Below, in pieces: positions 21,301 through 34,900 of a DNA stretch of 64,000 nt. Within the stretch, counting starts at the first letter, position 1. Each line of letters starts with the position of its first letter. The position numbers and the translations under genes are program-made. The notes beneath the pieces are model-generated. The model saw only the letters and a program-made list of their open reading frames with translations, made no database searches and had not been told where the DNA came from. Source of the DNA: Bilabrum cf. latius (taxonomy: Eukaryota; Bigyra: Bicosoecida; Bigyra; Bicosoecida); the NCBI GenBank assembly GCA_965178125.1, contig OZ237744.1, positions 248,001 to 312,000 on the forward strand. Direction: 5' to 3'.

Positions 21301-23907
21301 GAGAGCGAGTACGAGGACGAGGAGGAAGAGGACTTTGGGTCGCCAGATGCCACCGGAAGCTTCTTGGCACCGATGCCAGGCACCGGGCCGGGGGAAGGCC
21401 TCGGGCTACGGGGCGGCAGCGGGGCACCAGAGGAGGAGGAATCGCGGCTTGTGCACCGCGTGTCTTCTGGAGCCCGCCGCAAGAAGAAGAAGACGGACTA
21501 CTCATAGATTAGCCGCATGCCGCGGAGGCAGTCATCTGCTGGACCACAGGGCGAGGGAGAGGACGGCCTGACTGCGAACCCCATCGCCGACAATCGACCT
21601 ACGACGCCGCCGCCGCCGCCAACGCCGCGATCAGACAGCAGCGAGGACGAGGCGAGCGGACGAGCACACCGAAAGACGGGCAATAGGAACGCTAAGGGTG
21701 GCGGCAGAAACGGTGGAGAGATGCCCTCTCACCACGGCGGGGTGAGCCCTCTTCGTCTCGTGAAGCGAGCTAGCTCAGGACGCTCTGGAGCTATGTCTTC
21801 GCGACATGACCAAGGTTCAAGCCGACCATTCGCAGCGAGTGGCAGACGCATGGGCACGGGACGGTCTGGCAGGTACGGAGTCGTGAGCGGGAGGCCTCGA
21901 AGCAGGGGCACTGGGATCTCTGGCGTGTCGACATCGCGCTCTGGTGCGTTCAGCAGGCATGCAGTGGGCGGCGTGGGACCCACACCCAATGAGTTTCTTC
22001 ACAATCCCAGCGAGGTGTGGGAGGCGCTGGGCATTGATGTGGACGGGTTGGGTGCCACAGGCAGGTTTCACTCTGGAGTGGCATTTCGGCAAGACCTCAA
22101 GCGCGTCGCTGCGCTTCGCATCGAGCAGTCGCCTGAAGTTGACACGCATGTCCAGGCGATGGGCCTCGAGGCAACAGGAGGTAGAATAGACGCGGCCTAG
22201 CCCACGCCCGTCGATGAAACGCCCACGATGGCAGACCTGCTGCAGCACAACGCCCCGTTTGGAGACCATGATGCGAGCCACTCGAGGCGCTGGCTCGGCC
22301 CTGTTGGCGCAGTTAGCGGCGGTGGCCAAGTCCCTAGGTGCCACGTGGTCGAGATGAATTCTCTGGAGCGGGCCGTCGCTTCCAGCGAGGTGATATCGAG
22401 CGCGATTGGCACGTGCGCATCGCTGGCGGAGCTCGATGGCTTGCATGCGACCGTGCCAGCCATCGCGTGGAGCGGCCTGAGCGCGCAGCCCGCGCCTGCT
22501 CTTCTGGTGCGGCAGCGGCTGTACAGCAGGCAGGAGAGGGCGGCGCTCTTCAGCAGAAGAAAAGAGACTGTCTAGGTATACCGCGAGAAGAGGAAGGCGA
22601 CAGAGGAGGCTGCGAACGTGGTGCAGTCAGCCGAGGGCATGGACACAATCCGGAGGGCGGTGAACGCCGCCTTGCTCACCCAAAGGCAGTCGGTGGGTCT
22701 TCTCGGGCGGCGGATCGACACGCTCAGGAAGCGAGCCGGAAAGGTGGCCGTGCTGGAGGCTGAGAGGCAGCGACTGGTGCAACAGAGAGACAAGGCAGTT
22801 GCGCAGCTGAGAAAGCACAGGCTGGGCCTCCGCAAAGCACTTCGGAAGGAGACCCGCTCCGCCAAGAGGGAAGAGCTGCGGGCTGCGATAGAGGAGGCAG
22901 GCGAGACGCTCCGCAGAGGCATGCCGCAGAACGACCCGCTGCGAGAGATTGCCGAAGCATTCCGTCGCCTGATGGTGTCTCATCGCACGTCCGACGGCCG
23001 GGACGAGGAGGCTCTCGAACAGGCGGTGAGGTCGCTCCGACTAGACAGCGCGCCGACGCTGCCGCCCCGTGCTTCCGACACGAGCAGGCAGCCCTTCGAC
23101 TACCTGGGCCGGACGCTCGCCGAGGCAGAGGCGCTGGCTGGGCTCGTGGAGGAGTTTCGAGCGCGCCTGGAGCCGCTGTCGCACATGGAGAAGCAGCTCG
23201 CAGACGAGGCCACCGAAGAGCGCGTGAACGAGGCGGAGTCATCCGTGCGACGGGACTACAGGGTCATGAGGCGCGCAGGGTTCGCGTGGACCAGGCTGGG
23301 GATCCAGTCCGCCTTCCAGACGTGGCGTGCCCGGGCCAGGATCAGGCGACAGCAGAGAGAGCGTGCGAGCAAACGAGACAAGGCGGATCGTGAGCTGCGG
23401 CGCGACGCGGCGGAGGCGCAGGACCAGCTTCGTTCCATGGAGCGCTCCAAGTGGAAGAAAGAGTGGGACGAGGAGCTGGAGAGGGAGGTCTGGGTGCACC
23501 AAGAGACGGGCGAGACCGCGTTCCATCGGCCCAGGGAGAGAGATTATGTCCACGGGAACGCGACGTCCAGGTCGGGTTACTCACGCACGACGGGGCGAAG
23601 CACGGGCAGATTGGGCACGGGCAGACTAGGCACGGGCAGATTGGGCACGGGCAGACTGGGCACCGGGAGGTCGAGGCGGTCTGGGCTGGGTAGTCGTGGG
23701 AGCAGTGGTGCTGCGGGCAAGCTTGGCGTGGCAAACCGTCCGTTTGGGATGCGCGGCGGAGGCTCTAGCTTCGTAGGCAGTGCGGGCGGGCGGTCTTCGT
23801 TCCGGTCGCGCGGTAGCGCGGGCGCTGCCTCGTTCGCTGCATCGGCTGCCGGTGGCTCCTTTACCGGCTCCATGTAGAGGTAGGGATCGAAAGGGGGTAC
23901 CAATTGA
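18382..23907 (+). CDS. Large LRR protein with coiled coils and WW-like domain
   Basis: This is a single frame of 1,841 codons. An upstream in-frame TGA is at 18343, the first ATG is at 18382, and it ends at TGA 23905-23907. Eight in-frame UAG codons interrupt it if the standard code is used. A disordered N-terminus is followed by about nine leucine-rich repeats (19765-20440, residues about 462-687; LPRLQVLEIRSNRLTRLP, LRWLNLSYNRF). The LRRs end in a GNPLRTPP cap of the type seen in cytosolic plant and protist LRR proteins. Charged and low-complexity stretches and coiled coils follow (about 22600-23450). Then comes a WW-like motif (WKKEWDEELE, VWVHQETGETAFHRP, about residue 1690-1720) and a Gly-Arg-rich tail with a 15-bp minisatellite. 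No enzyme domain is visible, and a scaffold role is only inferred. An upstream exon cannot be excluded. Confidence 0.8.
23601..23668 (+). repeat. 15-bp coding minisatellite
   Basis: Four to five copies of a unit close to GGCAGATTGGGCACG encode Gly-Arg-Leu-Gly-Thr repeats in the LRR/WW-like protein's C-terminal tail. Third positions alternate between copies (ATTGGG, ACTAGG, ACTGGG), so the copies are not perfectly homogenised. Confidence 0.85.
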
Positions 23908-24143
23908 CTACCAAGCCACAAGAGCGCGTATGCTTGGGCGCTGGAACTCTCATGAGGGAGAGTTGCCGGATGTGCGCACTAAACATTACGCTACTAATTC
24001 GCAAAAACCATACTTGGCTTCAGTCCAGATGCGACAACTAAACGGGTACCAGAACCTTGTCCAAGCGTTTCCGAGGTACTTGATACAGTTGAGTGTGTTG
24101 TACTCTGTATCTCACATCTGCCTCTGGAGTGCCAACCGGTAGA

Positions 24144-26342
24144 ATGCGCAGAGCTTTGCAAAGGGCGGGAGCTTCCGTGTCTCGGATCGGTGGCCATCGA
24201 TCCGCTATCACGGGCAGGGGTGCAACCCTTGCCCCTCAACTCAGCTAGTGCCGGTACTTTTCTGCTAAGCGTCGCAAGGGGGTCAAGTTACCAACCGACA
24301 ACCCGGCCACATCCAGCGAGGCACCGGCTGCCACGGCAGCTGATGTTGAGACGACTTCAACACCATCTCCAGCCACCCCAGCGGTTGAGCGCATTGAAAT
24401 AAAGCCAAAGGTGTCTAGTGGGTCAGCTGGTGCATCTAGCACGCCGACATCGCCTCCGTCTTCACTTTCTGTGCTGGCGCCCGCCCTCCTGCTGCTGGCA
24501 GCCGGAGGTGCTGGATACTACGTATGGCAAGACGACGACGCCAAGAACAAGGCGCGGGATGCTGTTGCAAGCATGCCAGAGCCATTGCAGAAGGTGTTTG
24601 CGGCGATTGGCCTCGGGCCGCGCGAGGCGCCGTCCAAATCGGGCAGGGCGCAAGATTAGCCGCAGAGCCAGGGCTAGAAGCAGCAGCAGGTGGCGCCGAG
24701 CGCGAACGCCAAGGCAGCTGAGGCGCAGTAGAAAGCAATGCGGGCTCGACAAGAGGCTGAATCAAGAGCAGTTGCTCAGAAATCCAAGGAGGAAGCAGAG
24801 CAGAAGGCGAGGGAAGCAGAGGCCAAGGAGGCCAAGGCAAGGGCAGCCAAAGCCGCCAAGCAGTCGGCAGAGGAGCGCAAGGCCACCCACGCCGCACTCA
24901 TCACACTTTCACAGCACGCCGACGAGCTTGCGACCAAGGTGGAAGCATTTGCTCTGGAGGACATGGCCAGGGCAGCCGAGGCGGCCGTTGCAGAGGAGCA
25001 GTCGAGCGAGCAAGCAGGCGGCTCCGATCGGACCGATGAGGCATCTTCGGTCGACGGTACCGGCAAAGCTGACGGTGAGAAGAAGACGCAAGCTGCCGAG
25101 CGGACCCCCGAGCAGGTGGCCCGAGAGGCGATCCAGGCCACCAAGGCAGAGGCAGCCATCATGACCACTGACACCCTGGCGTCGATGCTGAGGGAGGAGA
25201 TGGACGCGGCTGCCGCAGAGGACGTGGCCTCGTTAGGAGAGGAGGAGCTCAGGAGAAGGCTGCTCCGGCTCTCTGCTCACTCCAAGGACCAGGCCAGACT
25301 GGAGGCCCTCAGGACCGTGGAGCTCGTCAAGGCGAACGAGTCCAAGTGGGAGAAGGCGATGGAGCGGGCTGTCCAAGAGGCCGAGGAGGCCGCTCGCAAG
25401 CAGGCCGGGGAGGCTCTGCAGAAGAGGGCGGCGGAGCTCAACGAGCAGTTTCAGGCCGCTGTGACGAGTGCCAAGGAACAAATTACGCAGCAGGCCGAGT
25501 CGCACTTCTCCCAGGAGGCGGACCGCCGCGTGTCGGAGGCCTCGGCTGCGATGGAGAACGAGAAGCAGTCGTTCCTGTCTCGCGTGGGCGCCAGAACGGA
25601 GCAGGCAGCTGAGAGGGTGAGGGTGTTGAGGGGTGACCTGGAGTCAAGGGCGAGATACGAGCAGCAGGCGCGGCGGGTGCACCGGCTGCAGATGGCGGCT
25701 GCGGCTCTCTGGGACGGGCTGGAGCACGGCAAGTCCCTGGCAGACGAGGTGGCCGCGCTGCGGGCTGCCTCGAGCGGTGACAGGGTTGTGGGCGCGGCGC
25801 TGGATGCCCTCCCCGAAGCCGCCTTTGACCGGTCGGGCATGCCAACTCGGCTGTCGCTCCACCGCCGGTTTGACGCCGCCGTGGAGGAGGCTAGGAAGGC
25901 GGCCATGGTGCCGGAGGAGGGCGGCTTGCTGGGGCACGCGATGGGGAGTTTCTTCTCTAGGCTGCTGGTGGGCGGAGGGCAGGGCTCCGCGGAGGCTGCT
26001 CCCGGGGTGGGTGCCAGGGCCGTCGCGGCCGCGGCCACGCTGACGTCAGGGAAGGTTGCAACCGGCGACGGGACGGCGCAGGGCGCGGCCGACGCAGCCC
26101 GCGCTCAGAACACCGAGCTGAGCGCCTAGGCACAGGCGGCGATGCTCCGACTGGATCGGGCAGAGTCCGCGCTGCGAAAGGGTGACTTGAGCGCCTCTGC
26201 GGCGGAGCTTGGCCACGTGGGTGGGTACGCTGGGTCCCAGGTGGAGGGCGTGCGGGCGGCGCTGCTCGAGAGGGTTCGGGCGGAGCAGGGCGCGCGGCTG
26301 GTGAGGGCTCACGTGAGGGCGCTGACCGCGAGCATGTACTGA
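24144..26342 (+). CDS. MIC60: MICOS subunit MIC60 (mitofilin)
   Basis: This is a 732-aa single-exon gene. The ATG at 24144 was chosen because it yields an Arg/Ser-rich mitochondrial presequence (MRRALQRAGASVSRIGG, then CRYFSAKRR). TGA is at 26340-26342. One transmembrane segment follows (VLAPALLLLAAGGAGYYVW, about residues 110-128). After it come a long Ala/Glu/Lys coiled coil (about 195-480) and the C-terminal mitofilin domain (ALDALPEAAF, LHRRFDAAVEEARKAAMVPE, FFSRLLV; final helices LDRAESALRKGDLSASAAEL). MIC60 organises crista junctions in the inner mitochondrial membrane. Five UAG codons are in frame, one of them (26127) in the conserved C-terminal domain. The disordered linker after the presequence is longer than in fungal homologues. 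Confidence 0.93.
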
Positions 26343-26471
26343 TTGAGTGGAACAGAAAGACTTATTCGATGAGCAGCACCGGACTTTGCGGGTGCTGGGG
26401 CGCCGCGCTTCATCGGTTCCGCACCACACGAGCCAAACCATTTCGCCACTCCATTCTCAGAAGATTGCGCC

Positions 26472-28582
26472 ATGAAAGTAGCACTGGCCGTTTTAGCATC
26501 GGCCGCTATCTCTGTATCCAATGCCATGCCAGCTCCGCTGAAAAAGCTGGAAGACTGGGCGAAATCTGGCCCCAGCACTGAGGTTGCCTGCGAGCCTCAA
26601 GGATCTGGAATCGACGATTTCTCTTGCAAAATCGTCGATAGAAAGTCGTCTCAGCGCTTTGCTGGTACCATCAGCGTGACTCACTCTTTTGATCAGTATG
26701 GGTGGGATTTCATGTCGGTTTCCACGTCTGCAAAATATGGCTTCTCTGACAACATTCAAGCACTAGCTGCGGGCTACCTGGAGGGGCACGAGATGTCTGA
26801 GGTAAGACTAGCACCAAGACAATTCTGCCCTAGTACGCACAATGCATTTCTAATGCGCCTGTGAATCTGCGCTTTACCGCCCGATTCGCCCCGCAGCGCA
26901 TCACCCAGTTCATCGGCAACACCTATGCAAACTAGACGTATAGCGACAAGGTGGAGAACTTCCTACGCGAGAACGACGAGTGGATGCGCGAACAGGTCAA
27001 GGTAAACGCAACGAGCGATCCCTACTGGCGCCAGGTAGAGCTGCTCGCCCTCCAGGTCCGCGGCCTGGCAATGGGCTACGCGGATGCACTCGGCCTTCCC
27101 AGGGAAACAGAGTGGGTGCTTCGCTCGATCAGGAACCTGCAAATTGGCGGCGACATGGAGGACTTGGAGTCGGCATTCCCCTCCGGGGGGGGCAAGCCGG
27201 TGGCCGCGGAGGGCCAGCACTGCAGTGCGCTGATCAAGCCCACGGCCGAATACGGCGACCTCCTGGTATCCCAGGCCACGTGGGGCAGCGTAAACGACAT
27301 GCTCCGGGTCATGAAGCGCTACTCCATGGGCTACGAAGGAGTCACCATGCCCATCAACCTGATTTCAAGCTATCCAGGCCTCCTGTTCAGCGAGGACGAC
27401 TGGTACGTCACTGCGGGGTACAGGGGCGACGGGGCCGGCGTGGAGCACGTCATGGTGGTGCAGGAAACGACCATCGGAAACAGCAACCCCGAGCTGTACA
27501 CCAAGTTCATCACCCCGAAGTCTGTGCTGGAGTGGGCCCGCAACACCATCGCGAACAGGATGGGAGACTCTGGCGCGAGGTGGGCGAGCGTCTACGCCAG
27601 GTACAACTCGGGCACCTACAACAACCAGAATATGATTGTTGATTTCGACAGGTGGACCAAGGGCCAGGCCCCCAAGAAGGGTGACGGCCTGCTTTGGATC
27701 GTGGAGCAGATCCCAGGCTATGTGGAGGCGAGAGACTTGTCAGAGGCCCTCGGGAATCCCCAGGGTCCCCCCATGCCCGACGACCTCCCCGCAATGACGA
27801 GTGCGGCCGAGCTGGGTTTGGATGCTGCCGCTCTCATCGACGGCGCGGCAGATAGCACCGTGGCCATGGCGTGGTCCTCGACCCCGTGTGACGAGTGCAA
27901 TGGATCGGATCAGGTGCTCGAGGGGGCTCTGCTCCGCGCGACCGACGAGGAGGAGCCTCCCGCTTCCGATGGTGCCGTGGTGACCCACGCCCCCGAATCC
28001 GCCGACGGGTCTGCCCCCGCCCCCACCGTGGGATACTGGCCCTCGTACAACGTGGCTTACTTCGCGCGGGTGTACAACGAGTCGGGCATGCCTCCGCTGG
28101 CCAAGAAGTTTGGCCCCTGGTTCTCGTGGGCTGACACCAGCCGCGCCAACATCTTCAGGAGGAACCACTCCTACGTGGAGCAGGGCGGTGCTGCGGCCAT
28201 GCGCGCCCTCATGCGCTACAACAACTTCTAGCATGACCCGCTGAGCACCCAGGGGCAGGAGGGCCTCTGGCCTCCATACTCGTCGGAAAACAGCATCGCC
28301 TGCCGAGATGACCTTAACCCCCAGAACGGAACCTACAAGATCAGCGCAATGGGGTACAGGAACCATGTTGAGACTGACGCGAAGATCACGAGTGCCAGCA
28401 TGGCCCTGGGTCGCGTCAAGGGCTGCCCCGGGCTCGCCATCCGCTCGCAGATCATCAACGGGCCGACGTACGACCAGCAGCCGCCGTTCGTCTTCTCGCA
28501 GTCTGGCTTCTCGAAGGTGCCCCACGCAGGCATGCCAGACAAATACGAGTTCCCCTGGGTTGAGGGGTACTTCTGCGCTTGA
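26472..28582 (+). CDS. Phospholipase B-like (PLBD) lysosomal Ntn hydrolase
   Basis: Two exons, 26472-26801 and 26897-28582, with a 95-bp intron (GTAAGA...CCGCAG, phase 0). The product is 671 aa; family members run about 550-590. The N-terminus is a signal peptide (MKVALAVLASAAISVSNA). Family landmarks are AAGYLEGHEM, CSALIKP with the presumed autocleavage nucleophile Cys near residue 218, YPGLLFSEDDWYVT, ETTIGNSNPELY, RYNSGTYNNQNMIVDF, WIVEQIPGYV, IFRRNHSYVEQ and MRYNNF-UAG-HDPLS. Proteins of this family are lysosomal or secreted and mature by self-cleavage. An acidic insert of about 70 residues (about 27780-28020), absent from typical members, explains the extra length. Two UAG codons are in frame. 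The stop is TGA. The gene starts 129 bp after the MIC60 stop. Confidence 0.93.
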
Positions 28583-28931
28583 TTTATTATAGACTTTTCC
28601 TCGTGTCAGCGGCCTTGAGTCGTCTAGGGCCGAGGGGCTGGCACGACTAGGTCTGTCTATTCGAGGCGTTGGGGTGCGTAGCTTGGGGCAGCGACCTTTC
28701 AGTTGGTGGCTGTAGGCTTGCTGCTCCGGCTGAATGCTTAGTATTTCATGTTGAAGTCCAATGCTTGCTGCACGTCAGCTGAGCTCCGCCCCACAGCGTG
28801 TTAGTCTTGCGACCACGCACAGGCGTGCGATCCACCACGGCAGCGGCCCTGCCCGGCGGGGTGTGATGACCAGCTCTACCGTTGCAAAACTTTGAACTCT
28901 TGTTGCCACACTGCCAGCTAGTATCTTCTGC
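28583..28931 (+). other. Intergenic, 349 bp
   Basis: This is the spacer between the PLBD stop and the giant gene's start. No coding signal is seen. An in-frame TGA at 28893 bounds the giant ORF upstream. It should hold the PLBD 3' UTR and the giant gene's promoter. Confidence 0.5.
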
Positions 28932-31900
28932 ATGGATTTACGATTGAAATTGGAATCAGATGGCCTCCTGTCACGCCGTGCGAGCGCGGTCGATCAAGCC
29001 CAGGCGCATCTTGCAGCGTTGACCTCTGGCCATCGACCTTGGGAATAGAACAGGCGACGGCCACCCACAATTCGTGGAGAGCAGAAAGGCAGCTCATCCC
29101 AGACCGAATCAAGTACTAGTAGCATGCCGAGTTGGCTCGAGACGCGCGACGACTTCGCGGGAATGAGGGGTGTTTCAGTTGCATCTCTGCAGGCTCGCCG
29201 GCAAGCAGCGGCCGGTTATTTGAAGCGCAGCGCTGTCAACGTAGTTGCTCGCAGATTGGAAGCAGCCACGATGGGCTTTGATGACCTCGCAAACAAGAAA
29301 GACGCCCTGCTTCAGGCCCTGAAGTCTGCTCGTGGTACTGAGGACAAGTCATCCGACGGTGCGTCTGGAGTCGTATCGGGGCAGTTTCGACGGGTTGCAA
29401 GGAAAGGACAAGATGCAGATATTGAAGCAGAGGATAGAAGATTCGGACTACGGCATGCCGGAGCTCGTCGTGATGCGATATTCATCCACGCCAAGGATGC
29501 CGACAGCGCGCCGGAAGTGGCATTTGCTCGCAGCAAGCTGACTGAGATCCAGGTGGCGGCACTGCGTGCAAGCCGGGACAAGCTGTCGCTTGAAGCAGGC
29601 AGAGATGCCGAGGACGTTGCTCTTCAGGAGCAGATGCAGGGCCAGCAGTCGCGCCAGGAGTCGAGGTACGTTCACGACATCGGCATCCTGGCGCTTGTGG
29701 GCAACGGGAGGAGCAGAGCCAGAAGCAGGTCGAGGGTCGCTTCTTCCGGTTTGGGTGGGGACTAGGCGCGCGGCCCTGATAGTCCCAGCTCGAGCTAGAG
29801 ACGTCTCGGCGGTGGTGATGCTACCCGGAGCGACGAGTACGATTAGGGCCCGTCTCTGGGGGGGGGCGTGCAGCGAGAGGGCGCGATGCAGCAGCCCGGT
29901 GCTCTGCGAGGAAGGCTCGACACAGAGGGGGACCTCCGGCCACTGGAGGAAGCCAAAGATTCTCCGCGGTGGAAGACGGCTCCCGTCGATGCTAGCGATG
30001 GAGCGAGCGAGGGCAAGCGCGTGGATGGATCGCAGGGCGGTGTCGATGCCAGTCAGGGCGGCGTGGGTCCTGAAGACTCGCTGCGGTCGCTAGGCAGCGG
30101 AATGGCTGGATTTGCCGGCGAGAATGACGATGACATGGACTCAAAAGTGTCGTCCATCGCAGGCGGTGCGAAAGGCCGAGCATCGGCAGGCAGGTCCTCC
30201 CTCCACGCGGGCATGTCACGATCAGGTCGAGTGGTTGCGTCATCGCCACTCAGGACGAGAACGCTGTCTGCTCCAGTATCTGCTATGCCAGAGGCAGGGG
30301 TACAGAGGGACACCAAAAGGATGCAAGCGAGCGGGGCGCTTGGAATCATCCGGGAAACGCAGAGCCTTGCTTTGGACACGGGCTCAGCCGCGTCGCGTGG
30401 GACCACTGGCATGCCCGGCTAGCCGTCGCCTTCGATGAGCCCAGCCACTCGCCAGCGGTGGACTGGAAGTTCTCGTCGGCAAGGCCAGGGCCAGTTCAGT
30501 TCATGGGAGGCAAGGCGGGGCGGGATCAAGCAGAAAGAAGCAGAGCCAAGCCCATCGCAGCTGAAAGCGAAGAGCATGATGGCACTAGTGGACGAAGGGA
30601 TTCCAATCGGTATGGCTATCAGGCTTGCATCTGATCGCCCCAAGACGCAATTGGCAGTGAAGCGAATCAAAAAGACCGGGAAAGGACTGATTGCAGCCGT
30701 TGAGAAGCAGCTATCGCGCGGAATCGGGCTGGACGAGGACGAGAACAGCGAGGACGAGGAGCAAGGCGGTGGCACCGGCAGGCGGAAGTCAACCGCTAGT
30801 CGGGGCAGCCGTTCACGTGCGTCTTCCCGTTGCTCTAGCCGTCGCGGTTCCATGCATAGTAGGCGATCCCGGCTTCGGACGCTGCAGTCTGGTGACGAAG
30901 CGTCGGTTTCCGGTAGCGACAGGGACTCTGAGGACAGTAGCAACGATGCAAGGCCTAGCTCCAGCTCCTCTGACAGCGAAGGAAGCGATGGAGGCGGTTC
31001 TGCAAGCAGCTCAAGTTCTGCGCAGGCAGGCGGCGGTTCTGGGACCGGCGAAGCTTCGTCAGCCAAAGCAACGGCCAAAGAGCTGCTGCAGCAAGCAGAG
31101 GAGGAGAAGCTGGAGAGGACGCTTGCCAAGGGGAGGCAGGCCCTGGGCATCGCGGGTCCGAACCCACGGAGGCGATCTGCGAAATTGCTCGTGTCGCCGG
31201 CAGTGGAGCGAGCCAAGCAGCACATGCAGATGTCCACCGATGCCGCTGACCGCCAGCGAATGAAGAAGGCTGTGGCGATGGCAGCAGCAAGGATCCCCGA
31301 GTGGGACCAGAGGGCGGACCCGGTGCTCAAGCTGTCGGCATACCACAAGCAACAGCTGAAACTCCGGGAGTCGACGTTCACATCATCGTCCGAGCTGGCA
31401 TCCGGGGAGCGCGCGATCCGTCGAATGTTCGTGAAGCTCATGAAGACCTTTGGTCTTGAGCACCACGAGACTGAGCGAGCTCGCGTGATGCTCACCAAGA
31501 TCTACATCGCGCAAAGGAAGATATCAGAGGCGGATCAGCTCCGCGACAATCCCGAGGGGCACATCAAGACGCTCGAGCGGGCATTGGCGCATTACGATAA
31601 GGCAAAGAAGAGGGCCGCCAGAACCGACAAGATCGGCACGATGCTGACGAAGGCACTGCTCACGAGCGCGTTCACGTCGACAAGCGGTTCCAAATCAGGC
31701 ACGGGGGCAGGCAAGTCTGCTGGAATTCGCGGAAGACACGGCCGTGTTGGACCTTCCAATCGAGCACCGGGCGGCAGCGTGAGAGTTCATCGGGCGTAGT
31801 CTGCGCTGGCCGGGAGCACGGCGCTGTCTGCTGGCATGCGTGAGCTCACGCAGTCCCAGCAGGTGGATCCTGCACTTCGACGGGTGGTGCTTCGGCCACA

Positions 31901-34900
31901 AACCGGCGCTCTCGTATCCGATCTCGTGGAATAGAGCTCGGCAGAGCCCATGCGTGGGATGCTTGGGAGCGCCTCAGCACCAGCCTTTCTTGATCCGGTC
32001 GCGGGTGCCTCAGCCTCGGTTGAGACGACCACTGCGAGCAACTCTACATCGGGCAATGACAAGTCGTTTGCAGTATCAGCGGCAGCTCTGGTGGTCAACA
32101 CCAAGTCCACTCTCACAGCGGGCAGGGACGGTTTTGTCGTGAAGGACGAAGCGTCTCCTAGCAGCAGCGGGGAACAAGCACGACATGCGGCCGTGCTGCG
32201 GGCCAACCGCCACATTCCTGACAGCGTCGCCGCGATTCGCAGGTCGGCCAGCCTGGAGAAACATCTCACGCAATCCGTTGTTGTATCCCGTTCCCATGCC
32301 GTGCAAAAGGCACACGCTGCGCCTGTGAGACGTGGGGAGGCTACGGATTCAAGCAGGGGAGGAGGTACGGTGAAACGATAGCATATTACTCGACAGGCCG
32401 CGACCAAAGACGGCGACAGCAAAGACGCGGCCGTTCGCAAATCGGACGTGCGCGATATGCAAAGCGCACACAACGCGCTTCAAGCCTCAAATCGGCAGTC
32501 CGAAGTGAAGCTGGAAGTGCCACCAGAAGCCCTTCCACCCGTGTCACCAGTGAGGGCCTCACGCTCTCGGCGCGTCTCGGGCGCAGGTTCGTCGTTCGAA
32601 TCCGAAGCTGCGATGCAGAGCACAAGCAACGACAGGGAGGGTCTGCGAATCGCCGCCGAGCGCGGAGCCACGCTGGCCCTGATCGGCAGCAGGCCCTCAG
32701 GAATCAGCAAAGTTACGGTGTCCAGGGTTGGCGTAGGATCCTCCGTCTCCGCAACAGTGATGCATGTCGATACTAGCGACATTCTCGCCGCGCCTGATGC
32801 TGGAGATACGACAGGCACTTCTCGTGCCTAGCAGCTGTACCAGCTGGCAATCAGGGCACGGAACCGAGGCGATATTGCTGCGGCTGCCACGATGGCTCGC
32901 AGTGTTGTTGGACTAGATCCACTCCACCAGCAAGCAAAGTCTTTGTTTCAAGAGTGCCTGACTCTTCTGAATCACTCGGTCCGTAGGGAGGAGCTCGATG
33001 TCGCCATCGTTCTGAGGTCGCCGAGGAGGACCGTCCTCGGCGAGCCCATCGTTGTGGATTTCCTAAGGAGCCAGTCGGGACACACGAAGAGGCTCAAGAA
33101 AGAGGCAAAGGATTGGGCTAGGGGCCTCAGCGGCGAACAAGACGGCGGCAAGACAGCTGAGGCTGGCGGCGGGAGCGCGGCCGCCGAGCCAGGCGGCGGG
33201 TCGTCAGCAGCTGCCGGTGAGCTGTTGGACTGGATTGGTCTGTTCTACGTCAAGCACCCTTCGCCTGAGCAATTAGAGGCCTTGCGTCACTCCGCTCAGG
33301 TGCGGAAGAACGTGTTGCGTAGACGGCAAGCCGAGGGTAGCACGTCCGGCGCGAGCGCTGCAACCAACCAGCTGCCGTCAGCGCAGGGCCCCTTGTTCCC
33401 TTCTAGAGCAACATTGAGCGCATCGGGAAGACTAGAAGAATCCGAATCCATCGACAGAATCGGTCTTGCGCCCGGTCTTGCCGCTGCCACGCTCGTACCG
33501 TCGTCCACGCCGGCCAGGAAGATCATCGCCAGCCACTCGCAGGCGCCGGTTGAAGCACCAGTGGCGGAGTCCCCCTCCCATCGCATGCATACGTCTACTC
33601 AAACAAAAGGCTCAATGCCAGGCCTCAGTGCTATGGTCTCAATGCTTGCCAGTGATGGGTCCACTGGGGCTGTGGCACCAACAGCCCCAGTGCCAAGCAA
33701 GCATGGCGGCAAGGCCAGGACAAGGAGGCGAAGCATGGGCTTGCGCTCTGAAGCTGCCAAAGTGGCCGATTCAGCCACTGCAGGGGGCAAGCACGAGTCC
33801 AGCAACCGCGAGAATCTCCGCAAGTTCAAGCGGAGACGCAGGTCGCTTGAGATGCACGAGGGACTGGCTTCTGTGCTTCGGAAGGCGGTCGCTGAGGCAC
33901 GGCAGGCAGCAGCGGACGGCTTGGATGAAGGCGTTCTGGATCCGTACGGACCACTTGCTGGTGACGAGGAACAAGCTGAGGCAGAGATAGAAGCGCAGGT
34001 GCTGGAGGCTGCCGTGGCCCACCCACCTGACACGAGGCTCGATTTCGGGGATGGGCCACGGGAGGCAGACGAAGAGCTCATTGCCTGGGGGATCGCGCAG
34101 CCGGGGACTTCGAAGGGGTCAGTCGTCTTCCATGGCGTCCCTTCGAGGACAGGCGTGTATCGCGTGCGATACTACATGAAAGGATCGTAGGTGTCTGTTG
34201 GCGCGTATCGAGAGGTGCTCGTTGGCAACGTTGAAGCCGACGTTCACGTGCCGCGTAGGCACGTGGTTGGTCATGGTCTCCGGTGCAAGTACTTTCTGCA
34301 CTTTTAGGAATCGACGCACAGCACGCCGGCATGGGCAGGCCTGTACATTGCGCCACCAAAACGGTCGAAATGGAGGCGGCTGGCCGCGGTACTAACCATG
34401 TCTGGCGCTTCCTCGGCCATGGGCACGGCGGCTGGAGTGGTGGGAGGACGCAAACCACCGAGCGCAACGCCATACGATGATCAGCGGCCGATACAGTCCA
34501 TCCGACTGCCGCGGACTTCCAACGGCGAAGTCATCTTTAGGCATCCGCTTTATCCTGGTTTGTACGAAGTGCGCGTGTTTACTTCACCTGACGAGTCTAC
34601 GCTTGTCGCCACGTCGCAGCCGATCGTGGCTGCAGCGCCAATGCCTCGCTTCCTCACGGATCCGCACACTGCAGCTCGCCGGGAGCTGCGATTCTATCTC
34701 AGCTCGTCCTGCAACGGCAGGTAGGAGGAACGCGATGCCGTGGTTGAACGAGCCTATGCCGTCGTGAGGAATCACGCAGATGCGCGGGCCGTTTCTGTTG
34801 TGGTTGTGGACTTGAGGCAGCAGCTGACCGAAAAGGATGAGTAGATCGCGCAAGACGTGGTAGAGGCCAGTGGCGGCGCCCCGGGAGAGAGGAAGGATGC

